Assembly (NCBI GenBank): GCA_900770015.1
Contig: CAAGIU010000054.1
Coordinates: forward strand, 1-18,251
Direction: 5' to 3'
DNA from: an uncultured Oscillospiraceae bacterium
GTDB taxonomy: Bacteria; Bacillota_A; Clostridia; Oscillospirales; Oscillospiraceae
Length of the DNA: 18,251 nucleotides
In this document: positions 7,877 through 15,670 of the stretch, one piece after another
Numbering within the stretch: position 1 is the stretch's first letter
Layout of the letters: the number at the start of each line of letters is the position of its first letter
Made by a program: the position numbers and the translations under genes
The notes under the pieces: model-generated
What the model was told of the DNA's origin: nothing
Database searches by the model: none
Seen by the model: the letters and a program-made list of their open reading frames with translations, nothing else

Positions 7877-9232
7877 TTAATCATTGAGAAGTGCCTCTCC
7901 GGCACGGAAGATATCACCGGCACCGACGGTGATCACGATATCACCGGGGCGAATCTGCTGGCGCAGGCGAGTCGTCACCTCGGGAAGCGTCTCACAGAAC
8001 TGTGCGCCGGGGATCTGTTTTGCCAGATCGGCAGAAGAAATGCCGCTGGTATTGCGCTCCCGGGCAGCGTAAATTTCCGCCAGAATCAGCAGGTCCGCTT
8101 TCTTCAGCTCCCGGACAAAGTCATCAAACAGCGCCTGGGTGCGGGTATATGTATGGGGCTGGAAGGCCACCACCAGACGGCGGTCGCCCATGGTTCTGGC
8201 GGTCTCCAACGTGGCGCGAAGCTCATCGGGATGATGGGCGTAGTCGTCGTAGACATCCGCGCCGTGGTACTGTCCCTTCCATTCCATTCTCCTGCCTGCG
8301 CCGTGGAAGGCACAGATGCCTCTGGTGACGGCGTCGCCGGGAATTCCAAGCATCCAGGAAGCTGCTGCTGCGCCCAGAGTGTTCAGCACATTATGTCTGC
8401 CCATGACGCCCATATCGATGTGGCAGTACAGTTCTCCGTCACAGATCACGTCAAAATGCCGCCAGTCCGGGGAAATATTCACTGCGCGGACACGGTTGTG
8501 CTCCTCCAGGCCGAAGGAGACATAGTCCAGGCCCTTCATGGCCTCCACGGTATGGGGCTCATCGCCGTTGGCCGCAATGCCGTTGGTGGCCATCTGGGCA
8601 AACTTATGGAAGGAACACTCGATGGCCTCCAGATCCTTGAAATAGTCCAGATGATCCGCCTCCACGTTCAGCACCACCGCCAGCGTGGGGAAGAAATTCA
8701 GGAAAGAGTCGCAGTATTCGCAGCTTTCCAGAACGATGGTATCCCCGTGTCCCACCCGGTGACCGGCATGGAGCAGCGGCAGGTAGCCGCCGATCATCAC
8801 CGTGGGGTCCATATCCGCCTCCATCAGAATGTGCGTCATCATGGAGGTGGTTGTGGTCTTGCCATGGGTGCCGGAGATGCAGATGGCATTCTTATAAGAC
8901 TTCATGATCTCGCCCCAGGCCTGCGCCCGTTCGAAGACGGGGATCCCGGCGCTTCTGGCGGCAGCGATCTCGGGATTGTCGTTGTGGGCAGCGGCAGTGC
9001 GGATCACACAGTCAGCCCCGTGGATATTGCTCTCCCGGTGTCCGATCTCCACAGGAATGCCCTGCTCCATCAGTTCTGCTGTGGAAGCGGAATCGCTCAT
9101 ATCGGAGCCGGTTACCTGCATACCCATGCCCTTCAGCACAAGGCCCAAAGGACGCATGGAGACGCCACCAATACCAACAAGATGCACCCGTTTTCCAGGC
9201 ACCAGATATTCAGAAATAGGATATGTTTTCAT
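7877..9232 (-). CDS. murC: UDP-N-acetylmuramate--L-alanine ligase
   Basis: Adds L-alanine to UDP-N-acetylmuramic acid, the first amino acid step of peptidoglycan precursor synthesis. 451 residues, normal for the family. Seen: N-terminal dinucleotide-like loop LVGIGGVSM (18-26), ATP loop GTHGKTTTTS (121-130), the ESCEYCDSFLNF and VLNVEADHLDYF stretches of the central Mur-ligase domain, GAGRRMEWKG, and the C-terminal DDYAHHPDEL and FQPHTYTRT motifs that are diagnostic for MurC. The ATG at 9230-9232 has GCGAGGAA upstream (9241-9248); an in-frame ATG 45 bp earlier would start almost at the -10 box and is unlikely. First gene of an operon with ddl and the DUF1934 gene. Confidence 0.95.
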   Translation of the reverse strand: MKTYPISEYLVPGKRVHLVGIGGVSMRPLGLVLKGMGMQVTGSDMSDSASTAELMEQGIPVEIGHRESNIHGADCVIRTAAAHNDNPEIAAARSAGIPVFERAQAWGEIMKSYKNAICISGTHGKTTTTSMMTHILMEADMDPTVMIGGYLPLLHAGHRVGHGDTIVLESCEYCDSFLNFFPTLAVVLNVEADHLDYFKDLEAIECSFHKFAQMATNGIAANGDEPHTVEAMKGLDYVSFGLEEHNRVRAVNISPDWRHFDVICDGELYCHIDMGVMGRHNVLNTLGAAAASWMLGIPGDAVTRGICAFHGAGRRMEWKGQYHGADVYDDYAHHPDELRATLETARTMGDRRLVVAFQPHTYTRTQALFDDFVRELKKADLLILAEIYAARERNTSGISSADLAKQIPGAQFCETLPEVTTRLRQQIRPGDIVITVGAGDIFRAGEALLND

Positions 9233-9275
9233 GCTCTCATTTCCTCGCAAGAGTTTGTGTTCATGCAACTGATGC

Positions 9276-9304
9276 ATTATACATCATTTTCCGGAATAAA
9301 ACAA
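9276..9304 (-). promoter_or_regulatory. Promoter of the murC-ddl operon
   Basis: On the minus strand TTGTTT (9299-9304), 17 bp, then a perfect TATAAT (9276-9281). Transcription would begin near 9269, about 37 nt before the murC ATG. Confidence 0.75.
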
Positions 9305-9423
9305 CCACAAAATGTTACACGGCTTGTATTATCCGGCAAATTCAGAAGTTTTCACAAAAAACCGCTTCCCGAAAGGAACGTGAGCACCCGGTTCCATAAT
9401 ATGGGGGCAAGTACGGTTGCTCC

Positions 9424-9475
9424 AAAAAAAGGAAACGGCCATCCCGGTTCAGGACTCCCTGGTACCGGAATGGCC
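9424..9475 (-). terminator. Intrinsic terminator of the NhaC-family transporter gene
   Basis: On the minus strand, 12-bp arms GGCCATTCCGGT (9464-9475) and ACCGGGATGGCC (9437-9448), one G-U pair, followed by GTTTCC and seven T (9424-9430). It begins 14 nt after the transporter stop. Confidence 0.85.
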
Positions 9476-9489
9476 ACTTTTCTGTGAAA

Positions 9490-11202
9490 TTACGCCTTCT
9501 TGGTCTGCATCATGCGCAGAACGTTCAGAACCACAAACATCAGGACAAAGCTGACAGGCAGTACGATCCAGACGTTGCGGACGAAGCCCGCCAGAATATA
9601 GCCTACGAAGGAGACGGCTGCCACAGTCAGGGCATAGGGCAGCTGGGTGCTGACATGCTCAATGTGTTCGCACTCGGCACCGGCGGAGGCCATGATGGTG
9701 GTGTCGGAAATGGGAGAGCAGTGGTCGCCGCAGACGGCGCCTGCCAGGCAGGCGGAAACGCAGATAACCATCATTTCACCCTCGGGGAACACAGCGCAGA
9801 CGATGGGCAGCAGCACACCGAAGGTGCCCCAGGAGGTACCGGTGGAGAACGCCAGGCCCACGCCGATGACAAAGACAATGGCAGGCAGGAAGTTCGCCAG
9901 GCCGCCGGCAGCATTACGGACAAACTCGGCCACAAAGATCTTGGCGCCCAGGGCGTTGGTCACGCCGGACAGGGTCCAGGCAAAGCACAGGATCAGAATG
10001 GAGCCAACCATGGACTTGAAGCCCTCGGGAATGGCATCGGCAAAATCCTTGAAGGACAGGACCTTTCTGGGGATGTACAGGATCATGGTGGCGACGATGG
10101 TGATAAAGGCGCCCAGAACCAGACCGACAGACGCATCGGAGTCGCCAAATGCGCCGATCATGTTCAGGTAATTGCCGCTTTCCGCATCGAAGAAGCCGCC
10201 GGTATAGATCATGGTGGTGATGCAGCAGACAATCAGGATGACGATGGGAACCACCAGATCCAGGACCTTGCCCCGGGAAGCGGAGACCTCTTCGGTTTTG
10301 GCGATTTCCTTCTGGGCGGCAGCAGCCTCTGCCTTCAGCATTTTGCCATAGTCCAGCCCGGTCAGAGACAGGTACAGGACCGTGCCCAGGGTCAGCAGGG
10401 CATACAGGTTATAGGGAATGGAACGGATGAACAGGCTCAGTCCCTGTCCCTCGGGAGCAACGGAGGAAACAGCAGCTGCCCAGGAGGAAATGGGAGCAAT
10501 GATGCACACAGGAGCGGCGGTGGAGTCGATGATGTAGGCCAGCTTCTCCCGGGAGATTTTGAACTTGTCGGTGACAGGACGCATGACGGAACCGACGGTC
10601 AGACAGTTGAAATAGTCATCGATGAAGATCACGGCGCCCAGGCCCAGGGTTGCCGCCTGTGCGCCGCCCTTGGTGTGGATGTGTTCACTGGCCCAGCGGC
10701 CGTAGGCAGCGGAGCCGCCGGCCTTGTTCACCAGAATCACGATCATGCCCAACAGAACCAGGAAAACCAGAATACCCACATTCCAGCTGTCGGAGACGGC
10801 TCCGATCAGGGTATCCGTGGTGAAGGTGACCATGCCCCAGGGGTTGAAGTTTGAATTCAGCAGCGCACCGGCCAAGATGCCGATGAACAGGGAGGAATAA
10901 ACCTCCTTGGTGATGAGGGCCAGGGCAATGGCGATGACGGGAGGCAGCAGCGCCCAGAAGGTGGCATAGACGCCGACGGATTCCCGGGCAACCGTAATTG
11001 CCTCGGTAATGTTGGCGTCGAAGTTCTCATCAGAGGCAACGTTGTCGGAATAGCTGTCCAGGTACTCCATGGCGGTATCGGCATCCATGGCCTCTGCGAC
11101 GGCTTCGCTGTCCAGGCTTTCAGCGGCGGCAAGCATGGTGAATGCGCCAAGAAGAATGCTCAGAACCAGCAGAAGGGAGAAGAGCTTTGGGATTCTTTTC
11201 AT
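9490..11202 (-). CDS. NhaC-family Na+/H+ antiporter-like permease, predicted lysine transporter
   Basis: A 570-residue polytopic membrane protein with about a dozen hydrophobic segments. Family motifs: LGAVIFIDDYFNCLTVGSVM in the first half and CGDHCSPISDTTIMAS near the C-terminus, both typical of NhaC-type transporters. The N-terminus (MKRIPKLFSLLLVLSILLGA, 1-20) resembles a signal peptide ending near LAAAES, then about 45 acidic residues before the first permease helix. The ATG at 11200-11202 has AAAGGA just upstream; longer in-frame starts would read through the riboswitch and its terminator. Because a complete lysine riboswitch precedes it, lysine uptake or exchange (the group called LysW in comparative work on lysine regulons) is more likely than plain Na+/H+ exchange. 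The riboswitch should shut the gene off when lysine is plentiful. Transport direction and coupling ion cannot be read from sequence. Confidence 0.9.
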   Translation of the reverse strand: MKRIPKLFSLLLVLSILLGAFTMLAAAESLDSEAVAEAMDADTAMEYLDSYSDNVASDENFDANITEAITVARESVGVYATFWALLPPVIAIALALITKEVYSSLFIGILAGALLNSNFNPWGMVTFTTDTLIGAVSDSWNVGILVFLVLLGMIVILVNKAGGSAAYGRWASEHIHTKGGAQAATLGLGAVIFIDDYFNCLTVGSVMRPVTDKFKISREKLAYIIDSTAAPVCIIAPISSWAAAVSSVAPEGQGLSLFIRSIPYNLYALLTLGTVLYLSLTGLDYGKMLKAEAAAAQKEIAKTEEVSASRGKVLDLVVPIVILIVCCITTMIYTGGFFDAESGNYLNMIGAFGDSDASVGLVLGAFITIVATMILYIPRKVLSFKDFADAIPEGFKSMVGSILILCFAWTLSGVTNALGAKIFVAEFVRNAAGGLANFLPAIVFVIGVGLAFSTGTSWGTFGVLLPIVCAVFPEGEMMVICVSACLAGAVCGDHCSPISDTTIMASAGAECEHIEHVSTQLPYALTVAAVSFVGYILAGFVRNVWIVLPVSFVLMFVVLNVLRMMQTKKA

Positions 11203-11230
11203 TTTTTCGGGTCCTTTCTGTATTTTTTGC

Positions 11231-11273
11231 AAAAGAAAAACCGCGAACCATGGAGAAACTCCAACATTCACGG
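11231..11273 (-). terminator. Riboswitch-controlled terminator in the transporter leader
   Basis: On the minus strand, CCGTGAATGTTGGAG (11259-11273) can pair with CTCCATGGTTCGCGG (11241-11255) around a TTT loop, with two mismatches, followed by TTTTTCTTTT (11231-11240). It sits between the lysine aptamer and the transporter start, as expected for the off-state terminator of an L-box. Confidence 0.85.
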
Positions 11274-11303
11274 CAGCAAGACAAAATCCTGACGGCAAAG
11301 AAT

Positions 11304-11464
11304 GATAGCGCTCCACGCAATGTGACAGTACGGCAGATATTCTCTGACGTCCCAGCACCGAAATCCGGGCGGCTTCCAATGCTTCGGCGGATTGCCCTTT
11401 CCTCCCACGTAGGATGCCCGTCCCGGTTGGTCGTGGGAGTACTGATGCGTTCCGCGCCTCTATC
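11304..11464 (-). promoter_or_regulatory. Lysine riboswitch (L-box) aptamer
   Basis: The minus strand carries the conserved L-box blocks in order: GATAGAGGCGCGG (5' side of P1, from 11464), GGGAGGAAAGGG, GCCGAAG (11382-11388), GCTGGG (11351-11356), ACTGTCA (11323-11329) and GGAGCGCTATC (3' side of P1, ending 11304). The outer GATAG/CTATC arms close the five-helix structure. Spacing between blocks agrees with the B. subtilis lysC leader as I remember it. Lysine binding would stabilise the aptamer and allow the downstream terminator (11231-11273) to form. This is a recognition by eye, not a covariance-model score. Confidence 0.93.
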
Positions 11465-11492
11465 GATCCACAGTTATTCAATTACTAGGGGG

Positions 11493-11521
11493 AGTATATC
11501 ACTGAAAAAAGCATTTGTCAA
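11493..11521 (-). promoter_or_regulatory. Promoter of the lysine-riboswitch transporter transcript
   Basis: On the minus strand, consensus TTGACA (11516-11521), 17 bp, TATACT (11493-11498). Initiation near 11486 puts the whole aptamer in the leader. Just upstream, at 11537-11553, AACATT/AATGTT is a 6-bp inverted repeat with a 5-nt spacer of unknown meaning. Confidence 0.85.
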
Positions 11522-11593
11522 CGCCATTCCCGGAAAAACATTCATAAAATGTTCATTGTTTTGGAAAAATTCGTAGCCGGAGAGAATGAAAGG

Positions 11594-11627
11594 CCGCCGG
11601 CTGTCTCCCAGGCGGGACAACCGGCGG
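11594..11627 (-). terminator. Hairpin at the end of the ABC importer operon
   Basis: A 12-bp stem, CCGCCGGTTGTC (11616-11627 on the minus strand) with GACAGCCGGCGG (11594-11605), one G-U pair, 10-nt loop, 6 nt past the ATPase stop. The tail is only CCTTTCATTC, so it may stop transcription incompletely or mainly protect the 3' end. Confidence 0.65.
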
Positions 11628-11633
11628 ACATTT

Positions 11634-12710
11634 TCACAGAACGTGGACGTTTTCTTTTTCGAAGGCCACGAAGGCGGTGTCGCCGACTTTGTAGATTTTT
11701 TTGTTTTTGGGATTGAAGTCGGTGATCTTGACCAGGGTATTGCCCACCATCACATGGTAATTCTGGTAAGAGCCCATGAAGCAGGAGACAATGACCTTAC
11801 ACGGCAGCTGGCCCTTCTCCGAAAGGACTGCGGATTCTGGCCGCAGAACCAGTGTGCAGTCCTTCCCTGCCGGGTGTCCGGCAACACCCACCACATCCAC
11901 AGGCGTTCCCTCCACTGTGACGATTCCGGAATCCCCCTGTTTGTCCGAAAGCTTGCCCCGGAGGAAATTGGCCTCTCCGATGAAATCAGCCACGAACTCG
12001 CTGGCGGGGTGATAATAGATCTCCTCCGGCGTTCCGATCTGCGCCACAACGCCCTTCTCCATGATGATAATCTCGTCGGACAGCGCCATGGCCTCGGACT
12101 GGTCGTGGGTGACATAGATGGCGGTGATGCCTGCCTCCTGCTGAATACGGCGAATTTCCGTGCGCATGGAGACCCGGAGTTTGGCATCCAGATTGGACAG
12201 CGGCTCGTCAAAGAGCAGCACGCCCGGCTCCAGCACCAGGGCTCTGGCCAGGGCAACGCGCTGCTGCTGGCCGCCGGAGAGCTGGTTGGTCATGCGGGCT
12301 TCCATGCCCTCCAGGCCCACCAGCTTCAGGATGTTCGTGACCTTTTCCTTGATGGTTGCCTTATCCAGCTTTCTCAGCTTCAGTCCATAGGCAACGTTGT
12401 CGAAAATGTTGTAGTGGGGCAGCAGGGCATAGCTCTGGAAAACCATGGCGGTGTCCCGCTTGTTGGGGGTCATTGCATTGATGGCCTCATCACCCAGATA
12501 AATTTCGCCCTCGTCGGGACTTTCAAAGCCGGCGATCATGCGCAGCGTGGTGGTCTTGCCGCAGCCGGAAGGACCCAGCAGCGTCACGAAGGAACCGGGT
12601 TTGATTTCCAGATTGGCATCCTTCACGGCATAGAAATCCTTGCCGGTCTTGGGGTCCTGATAGATTTTGGAAATATGCTCCAGGCGAACGCCCTTTTTCT
12701 CTTTCGCCAT
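11634..12710 (-). CDS. ABC importer ATP-binding protein (PotA/FbpC/PhnT type)
   Basis: A 358-residue cytoplasmic ATPase that drives the importer encoded just upstream. Walker A GPSGCGKTT (46-54), Q-loop FQSYALLPH (91-99), signature LSGGQQQR (144-151), Walker B LLFDEPLSNLD (165-175) and switch His202 in VTHDQSEAM are all intact. Past about residue 235 comes the regulatory extension with a TOBE-type beta domain (GTPVDVV, LVLRPES, GDTAFVAFEKENVHVL), normal for the spermidine/iron/phosphonate branch. Its ATG begins one base after the permease stop, so the genes are coupled. The ATPase type does not tell the substrate. Confidence 0.9.
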   Translation of the reverse strand: MAKEKKGVRLEHISKIYQDPKTGKDFYAVKDANLEIKPGSFVTLLGPSGCGKTTTLRMIAGFESPDEGEIYLGDEAINAMTPNKRDTAMVFQSYALLPHYNIFDNVAYGLKLRKLDKATIKEKVTNILKLVGLEGMEARMTNQLSGGQQQRVALARALVLEPGVLLFDEPLSNLDAKLRVSMRTEIRRIQQEAGITAIYVTHDQSEAMALSDEIIIMEKGVVAQIGTPEEIYYHPASEFVADFIGEANFLRGKLSDKQGDSGIVTVEGTPVDVVGVAGHPAGKDCTLVLRPESAVLSEKGQLPCKVIVSCFMGSYQNYHVMVGNTLVKITDFNPKNKKIYKVGDTAFVAFEKENVHVL

Positions 12711-12711
12711 A

Positions 12712-14427
12712 TCAATTTTCCTCCTTGATTTTCCGGCTGGTGCCGAAGAACCGGATCACCAGGTTCATCAGCAGCACGCTGCCATAGGTAATTGCGATCA
12801 GAATGGTGGCAAAGGCGCAGGCAATGCCGTAGGAGCCCTTCTCCGCGAACTCGTTGATCTGCACGGTGATCAGCAGGAATTCCGGCGTCACCAGCAGAAT
12901 GATGGCGGAAATGGCTGTGATGCTGCGGACGAAGGCAGTGACAAGACCGCTGAGGAAGGAGTCTTTAATCAGCGGCAATGTTACGGTCATGAATACCCGG
13001 AAGCTGTCCGCGCCCATATCATAGGCCGATTCCTCAATGCTCTTATCGATCTGCCGCAGGGCGGAGATGCCGCTTCGGGTGCCTGTGGGCAGACTGCGGA
13101 TGACGAATACGATGATGAGGATAGCGGCGCTGCCATACAGAGAGGCCAGGAAGCCCGTGCCGAAAACGCCGTTGACAAAGCCGCGGATATAGCCGATGCC
13201 GAGAACTGTGCCGGGAACCGCCATGGCCAGCATGGAGACAAACTCGATGAAGCCCTTGCCCCGGAACTTCCGCTTGACCACAAGATAGGAGATGATCATG
13301 CTGAGCAGCGCCGTGATGGGAGCCGCAATCAGCGACAGTGTAAAGGAATCCTTGAACGCCTTCAACCCCTTGTACTTTTCAAAGACGCGCACAAACCACT
13401 TGGTTGTCAGGTGGAAGTCATAGCCCCAGGTCTTGAACAGGGCGCCGAAGGGCACGCAGGCATACATCATGATAACAAAAAGTGCAATGCCGGAGCAGAG
13501 GATGGTCAGTGGAAGCGTGACTGTCTTATCCTCGATGAGCATTCTGGCCCGGGAGGCCTTGCCCGTCAGGGTGGCAGCAGTCTTGGCTTCCAGTACGTAC
13601 TTCTGCACCAGGTACATGCACAGTGTGATGCTCAGAAGCACAACCGCCATGGCAGCAGCGCCCTGCTTATCGTAAGCGCCGGTGATCTGCAGGTAGATGG
13701 TGGTTGCCAGGGTGTCATAGGAGCCGCCGATAATCATGGGGTTGGCAAAATCGGCAATGGACTCAATGAAGGTCACCAGGAAGGCATTGCCCAGGCCGGG
13801 CAGGATCAGCGGCAGCGTCACGCTGGTGAAGACCTTGGAGCGGGAGGCGCCCATATCCCGGGCAGCTTCTTCCAGACTGGGGTCAATGTTCTTCAGCAAT
13901 CCCTTGAGCATCATATAGCAGACCGGGAAGAAGGTCAGGGTCTGCACCACCACAATGCCGCTGAAGCCGTAGACGCTGTTGTCATATATGTGGAGCAAAT
14001 AGCGGGTGATGATGCCCGCCTTGCCAAACAGCATAATCATGGAAAGGGACAGCACAAAGGGAGGCGAGACCACAGGCAGCATGGAAACGACCTGAAACAA
14101 GCCCGCCATGAATTTGGTCCGCACCTTCACATAGACCTCCACATAGGCAAACAGGAGGCCGATCAGCGTGGAGAGAATGCCCACAGTGAAACCCACGCAG
14201 AGGGTATTGGAAATGGCTTTGCGGAAGCTGGGCATGTGAAAAATACGTTGAAACACAGACAGGGTCAGCCCCGTCTCTTTTCCGTAAATACTGTCCACCA
14301 GCAGAATAGCCAGCGGATAGAGGATGAACAGGGACAAAAACGCAATCAGTACCACAATGGTGGTGACCATGATGGGATCTGCCAGCAGCTTTTTTCGTTC
14401 CAAAGCTGCACTCTGGGCAGTGGCCAT
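12712..14427 (-). CDS. ABC importer permease, two fused transmembrane modules (FbpB type)
   Basis: A 571-residue inner-membrane permease made of two tandem permease domains, so that one polypeptide replaces a heterodimer. Each half carries an EAA-type cytoplasmic loop that docks the ATPase: EEAARDMGASRSKVF with TLPLILPGLG in the first half, and EESAYDMGADSFRVF with TLPLIKDSF in the second. About 12 hydrophobic segments are visible. The ATG at 14425-14427 is chosen for its AGGAGGAATTCC site; a longer start at 14502 lies inside the upstream hairpin. A spacer of 94 bp with a terminator-like hairpin separates it from the binding-protein gene, whereas the ATPase gene follows by one base. Confidence 0.9.
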   Translation of the reverse strand: MATAQSAALERKKLLADPIMVTTIVVLIAFLSLFILYPLAILLVDSIYGKETGLTLSVFQRIFHMPSFRKAISNTLCVGFTVGILSTLIGLLFAYVEVYVKVRTKFMAGLFQVVSMLPVVSPPFVLSLSMIMLFGKAGIITRYLLHIYDNSVYGFSGIVVVQTLTFFPVCYMMLKGLLKNIDPSLEEAARDMGASRSKVFTSVTLPLILPGLGNAFLVTFIESIADFANPMIIGGSYDTLATTIYLQITGAYDKQGAAAMAVVLLSITLCMYLVQKYVLEAKTAATLTGKASRARMLIEDKTVTLPLTILCSGIALFVIMMYACVPFGALFKTWGYDFHLTTKWFVRVFEKYKGLKAFKDSFTLSLIAAPITALLSMIISYLVVKRKFRGKGFIEFVSMLAMAVPGTVLGIGYIRGFVNGVFGTGFLASLYGSAAILIIVFVIRSLPTGTRSGISALRQIDKSIEESAYDMGADSFRVFMTVTLPLIKDSFLSGLVTAFVRSITAISAIILLVTPEFLLITVQINEFAEKGSYGIACAFATILIAITYGSVLLMNLVIRFFGTSRKIKEEN

Positions 14428-14473
14428 GGCGGAATTCCTCCTTTCGGGAGAGCAGGTTTTCTTGATGAAACTG

Positions 14474-14509
14474 AAAAAGCCGGGGATGGAGAAGGACTCC
14501 ATCCCCAGC
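14474..14509 (-). terminator. Terminator-like hairpin between the binding-protein and permease genes
   Basis: On the minus strand, GCTGGGGATGGAG (14497-14509) pairs with CTCCATCCCCGGC (14479-14491), one G-U pair, 5-nt loop, followed immediately by TTTTT (14474-14478). It has full intrinsic-terminator form but lies inside the operon, 12 nt after the binding-protein stop. Partial read-through would give far more binding protein than membrane parts. Confidence 0.8.
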
Positions 14510-14521
14510 AGGCAGTATGGA

Positions 14522-15607
14522 TTATTCGGTCTTGAAACGGTCGTCGCCGCCGCCCAGGGCAGTCATGACTTCCTCAACATAGGTCTTGATATTCGCCTTG
14601 GCATCCTCAAAGTCATAGTCCATGACGTTCTCGGGATCCAGGCCGAACTCCGCGGCAGCCTCGGGCTGCTGGGCATTGTCGATGACCAGGAACTGGTAGG
14701 AGCCGTTGTCGGCAGCGATTTCCACGCAGTCGGGGCTCAGCGCGAACTCGATCCACAGCTTGGCGGCATTGGGATGCTCAGCGCCCTTGAAGATGGCGGT
14801 GGCGCCGATCTCGAAGGAGGTGCCGCTGGAGGGGATCACCAGCTCGATGTTGCCGTAGCCGTTGTCGATGATCTGGGTGATGCCGTCATGCAGGAAGCCG
14901 ATTCCGATGACGCACTCACCGGTGCCCACGTTCTTGGAGGGGCCGGAGCCGGACTTGGTATAGACATGGATGTTCTTGTCCAGGTCCACCAGGTACTGGA
15001 TGCCCTCGTCATGGCCGTACTTCTGGATCATGGTGTTGATGACCAGCTTGGCAGTACCGGCGGTGTTGTAGTTGGACAGCCAGATCAGATCCTTGTATTC
15101 TTCCTTCAGCAGGTCAGCCCAGTCCTGAGGAGCCTCCAGTCCCATGCGGGCCAGCTCGTCGCGGTTGACGATGAAGCCCAGGATGCCCTTGTAAATGCCG
15201 TACCAGTTGCCGTCGGCATCCTTGTAGGCATCGCCCAGCAGGTGGGAGGCGTTCTGAGCCTCGTAGGGCTCCAGCAGGCCTTCGGCAGCGCAGACGTTGT
15301 AGGGATCGGTGGTACCGCCAAACCAGACGTCGGCAGAGGGCTTGCCGTTCTCTTCTTCGATCTTGCTCTGGACTTCGCCGGTGGACAGGCGCTGATACTT
15401 GACCTCGATGCCGTACAGCTCCTGGAACTTCTCACAGGCGGCGGACAGATAATCCTCTTCACAAGAACCATAGACGATCAGGGTACCTTCAGCCTGAGCG
15501 GCGGCAATGAGTTCATCCATGCCTTCTGCGGCAGCCTTGACGCTGCCGGCGCCCAGCATGCCGAAAACCATTACCAGGGCGAGTGCAAGTGCTAAGAATT
15601 TTTTCAT
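14522..15607 (-). CDS. ABC importer solute-binding protein, COG1840 (AfuA/FbpA/PhnS-like)
   Basis: A 361-residue exported binding protein. A Sec signal peptide is visible: MKKF, a hydrophobic core ALALALVMVFGMLGAG, then KAAAEG. No lipobox cysteine is present, unusual for a Gram-positive binding protein. The mature part has the family marks TLIVYGSCEEDYL near the start, PSADVWFGGTTDPY (ligand-cleft region), GNWYGIYKGILGFIVNRDEL and GIGFLHDG. The tandem Tyr-Tyr pair used by ferric FbpA proteins is absent, so ferric iron is not favoured; sugar phosphate (AfuA), a phosphonate or another anion are alternatives. The ATG at 15605-15607 follows GGAGGTAAGGAAT; an earlier in-frame ATG lies on top of that ribosome site. 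First gene of the operon, behind a perfect promoter. Confidence 0.88.
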   Translation of the reverse strand: MKKFLALALALVMVFGMLGAGSVKAAAEGMDELIAAAQAEGTLIVYGSCEEDYLSAACEKFQELYGIEVKYQRLSTGEVQSKIEEENGKPSADVWFGGTTDPYNVCAAEGLLEPYEAQNASHLLGDAYKDADGNWYGIYKGILGFIVNRDELARMGLEAPQDWADLLKEEYKDLIWLSNYNTAGTAKLVINTMIQKYGHDEGIQYLVDLDKNIHVYTKSGSGPSKNVGTGECVIGIGFLHDGITQIIDNGYGNIELVIPSSGTSFEIGATAIFKGAEHPNAAKLWIEFALSPDCVEIAADNGSYQFLVIDNAQQPEAAAEFGLDPENVMDYDFEDAKANIKTYVEEVMTALGGGDDRFKTE

Positions 15608-15641
15608 ATTCCTTACCTCCATTGGTAAATTTTACGAAAAT

Positions 15642-15670
15642 ATTATATATCTTCACCAATCCGTTGTCAA
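15642..15670 (-). promoter_or_regulatory. Consensus promoter of the ABC importer operon
   Basis: On the minus strand TTGACA (15665-15670), 17 bp, TATAAT (15642-15647): both boxes perfect. The leader is only about 30 nt, leaving no room for a riboswitch. A promoter this strong suggests high basal expression unless a repressor covers it; no clear operator palindrome was found. Confidence 0.88.

Noticed and set aside
8153..10854. Two long plus-strand open frames opposite murC and the NhaC-type gene
   Set aside because: Both real genes on the minus strand carry diagnostic motifs; the opposing frames are low-complexity shadows without ribosome sites.
11202..11481. N-terminal extension of the NhaC-type protein
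   Set aside because: The extension would translate the lysine aptamer and its terminator; the internal ATG at 11200-11202 with AAAGGA and a signal-like start is the real one.
12667..14535. Long plus-strand open frame of about 620 codons opposite the permease gene
   Set aside because: The minus strand has a clear double permease with EAA loops; the plus-strand product is His/Gly/Gln-rich with no family motif, a typical antisense shadow in GC-rich coding DNA.
11634..15607. Ferric iron importer (FbpABC) or polyamine importer (PotABCD) naming
   Set aside because: ATPase and permease types are shared by several substrates, the binding protein lacks the Tyr-Tyr ferric motif and is COG1840-like rather than PotD-like, so no substrate name is given.
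15608..15670. Possible riboswitch before the ABC operon
   Set aside because: The consensus promoter leaves a leader of only about 30 nt, too short for any known aptamer.
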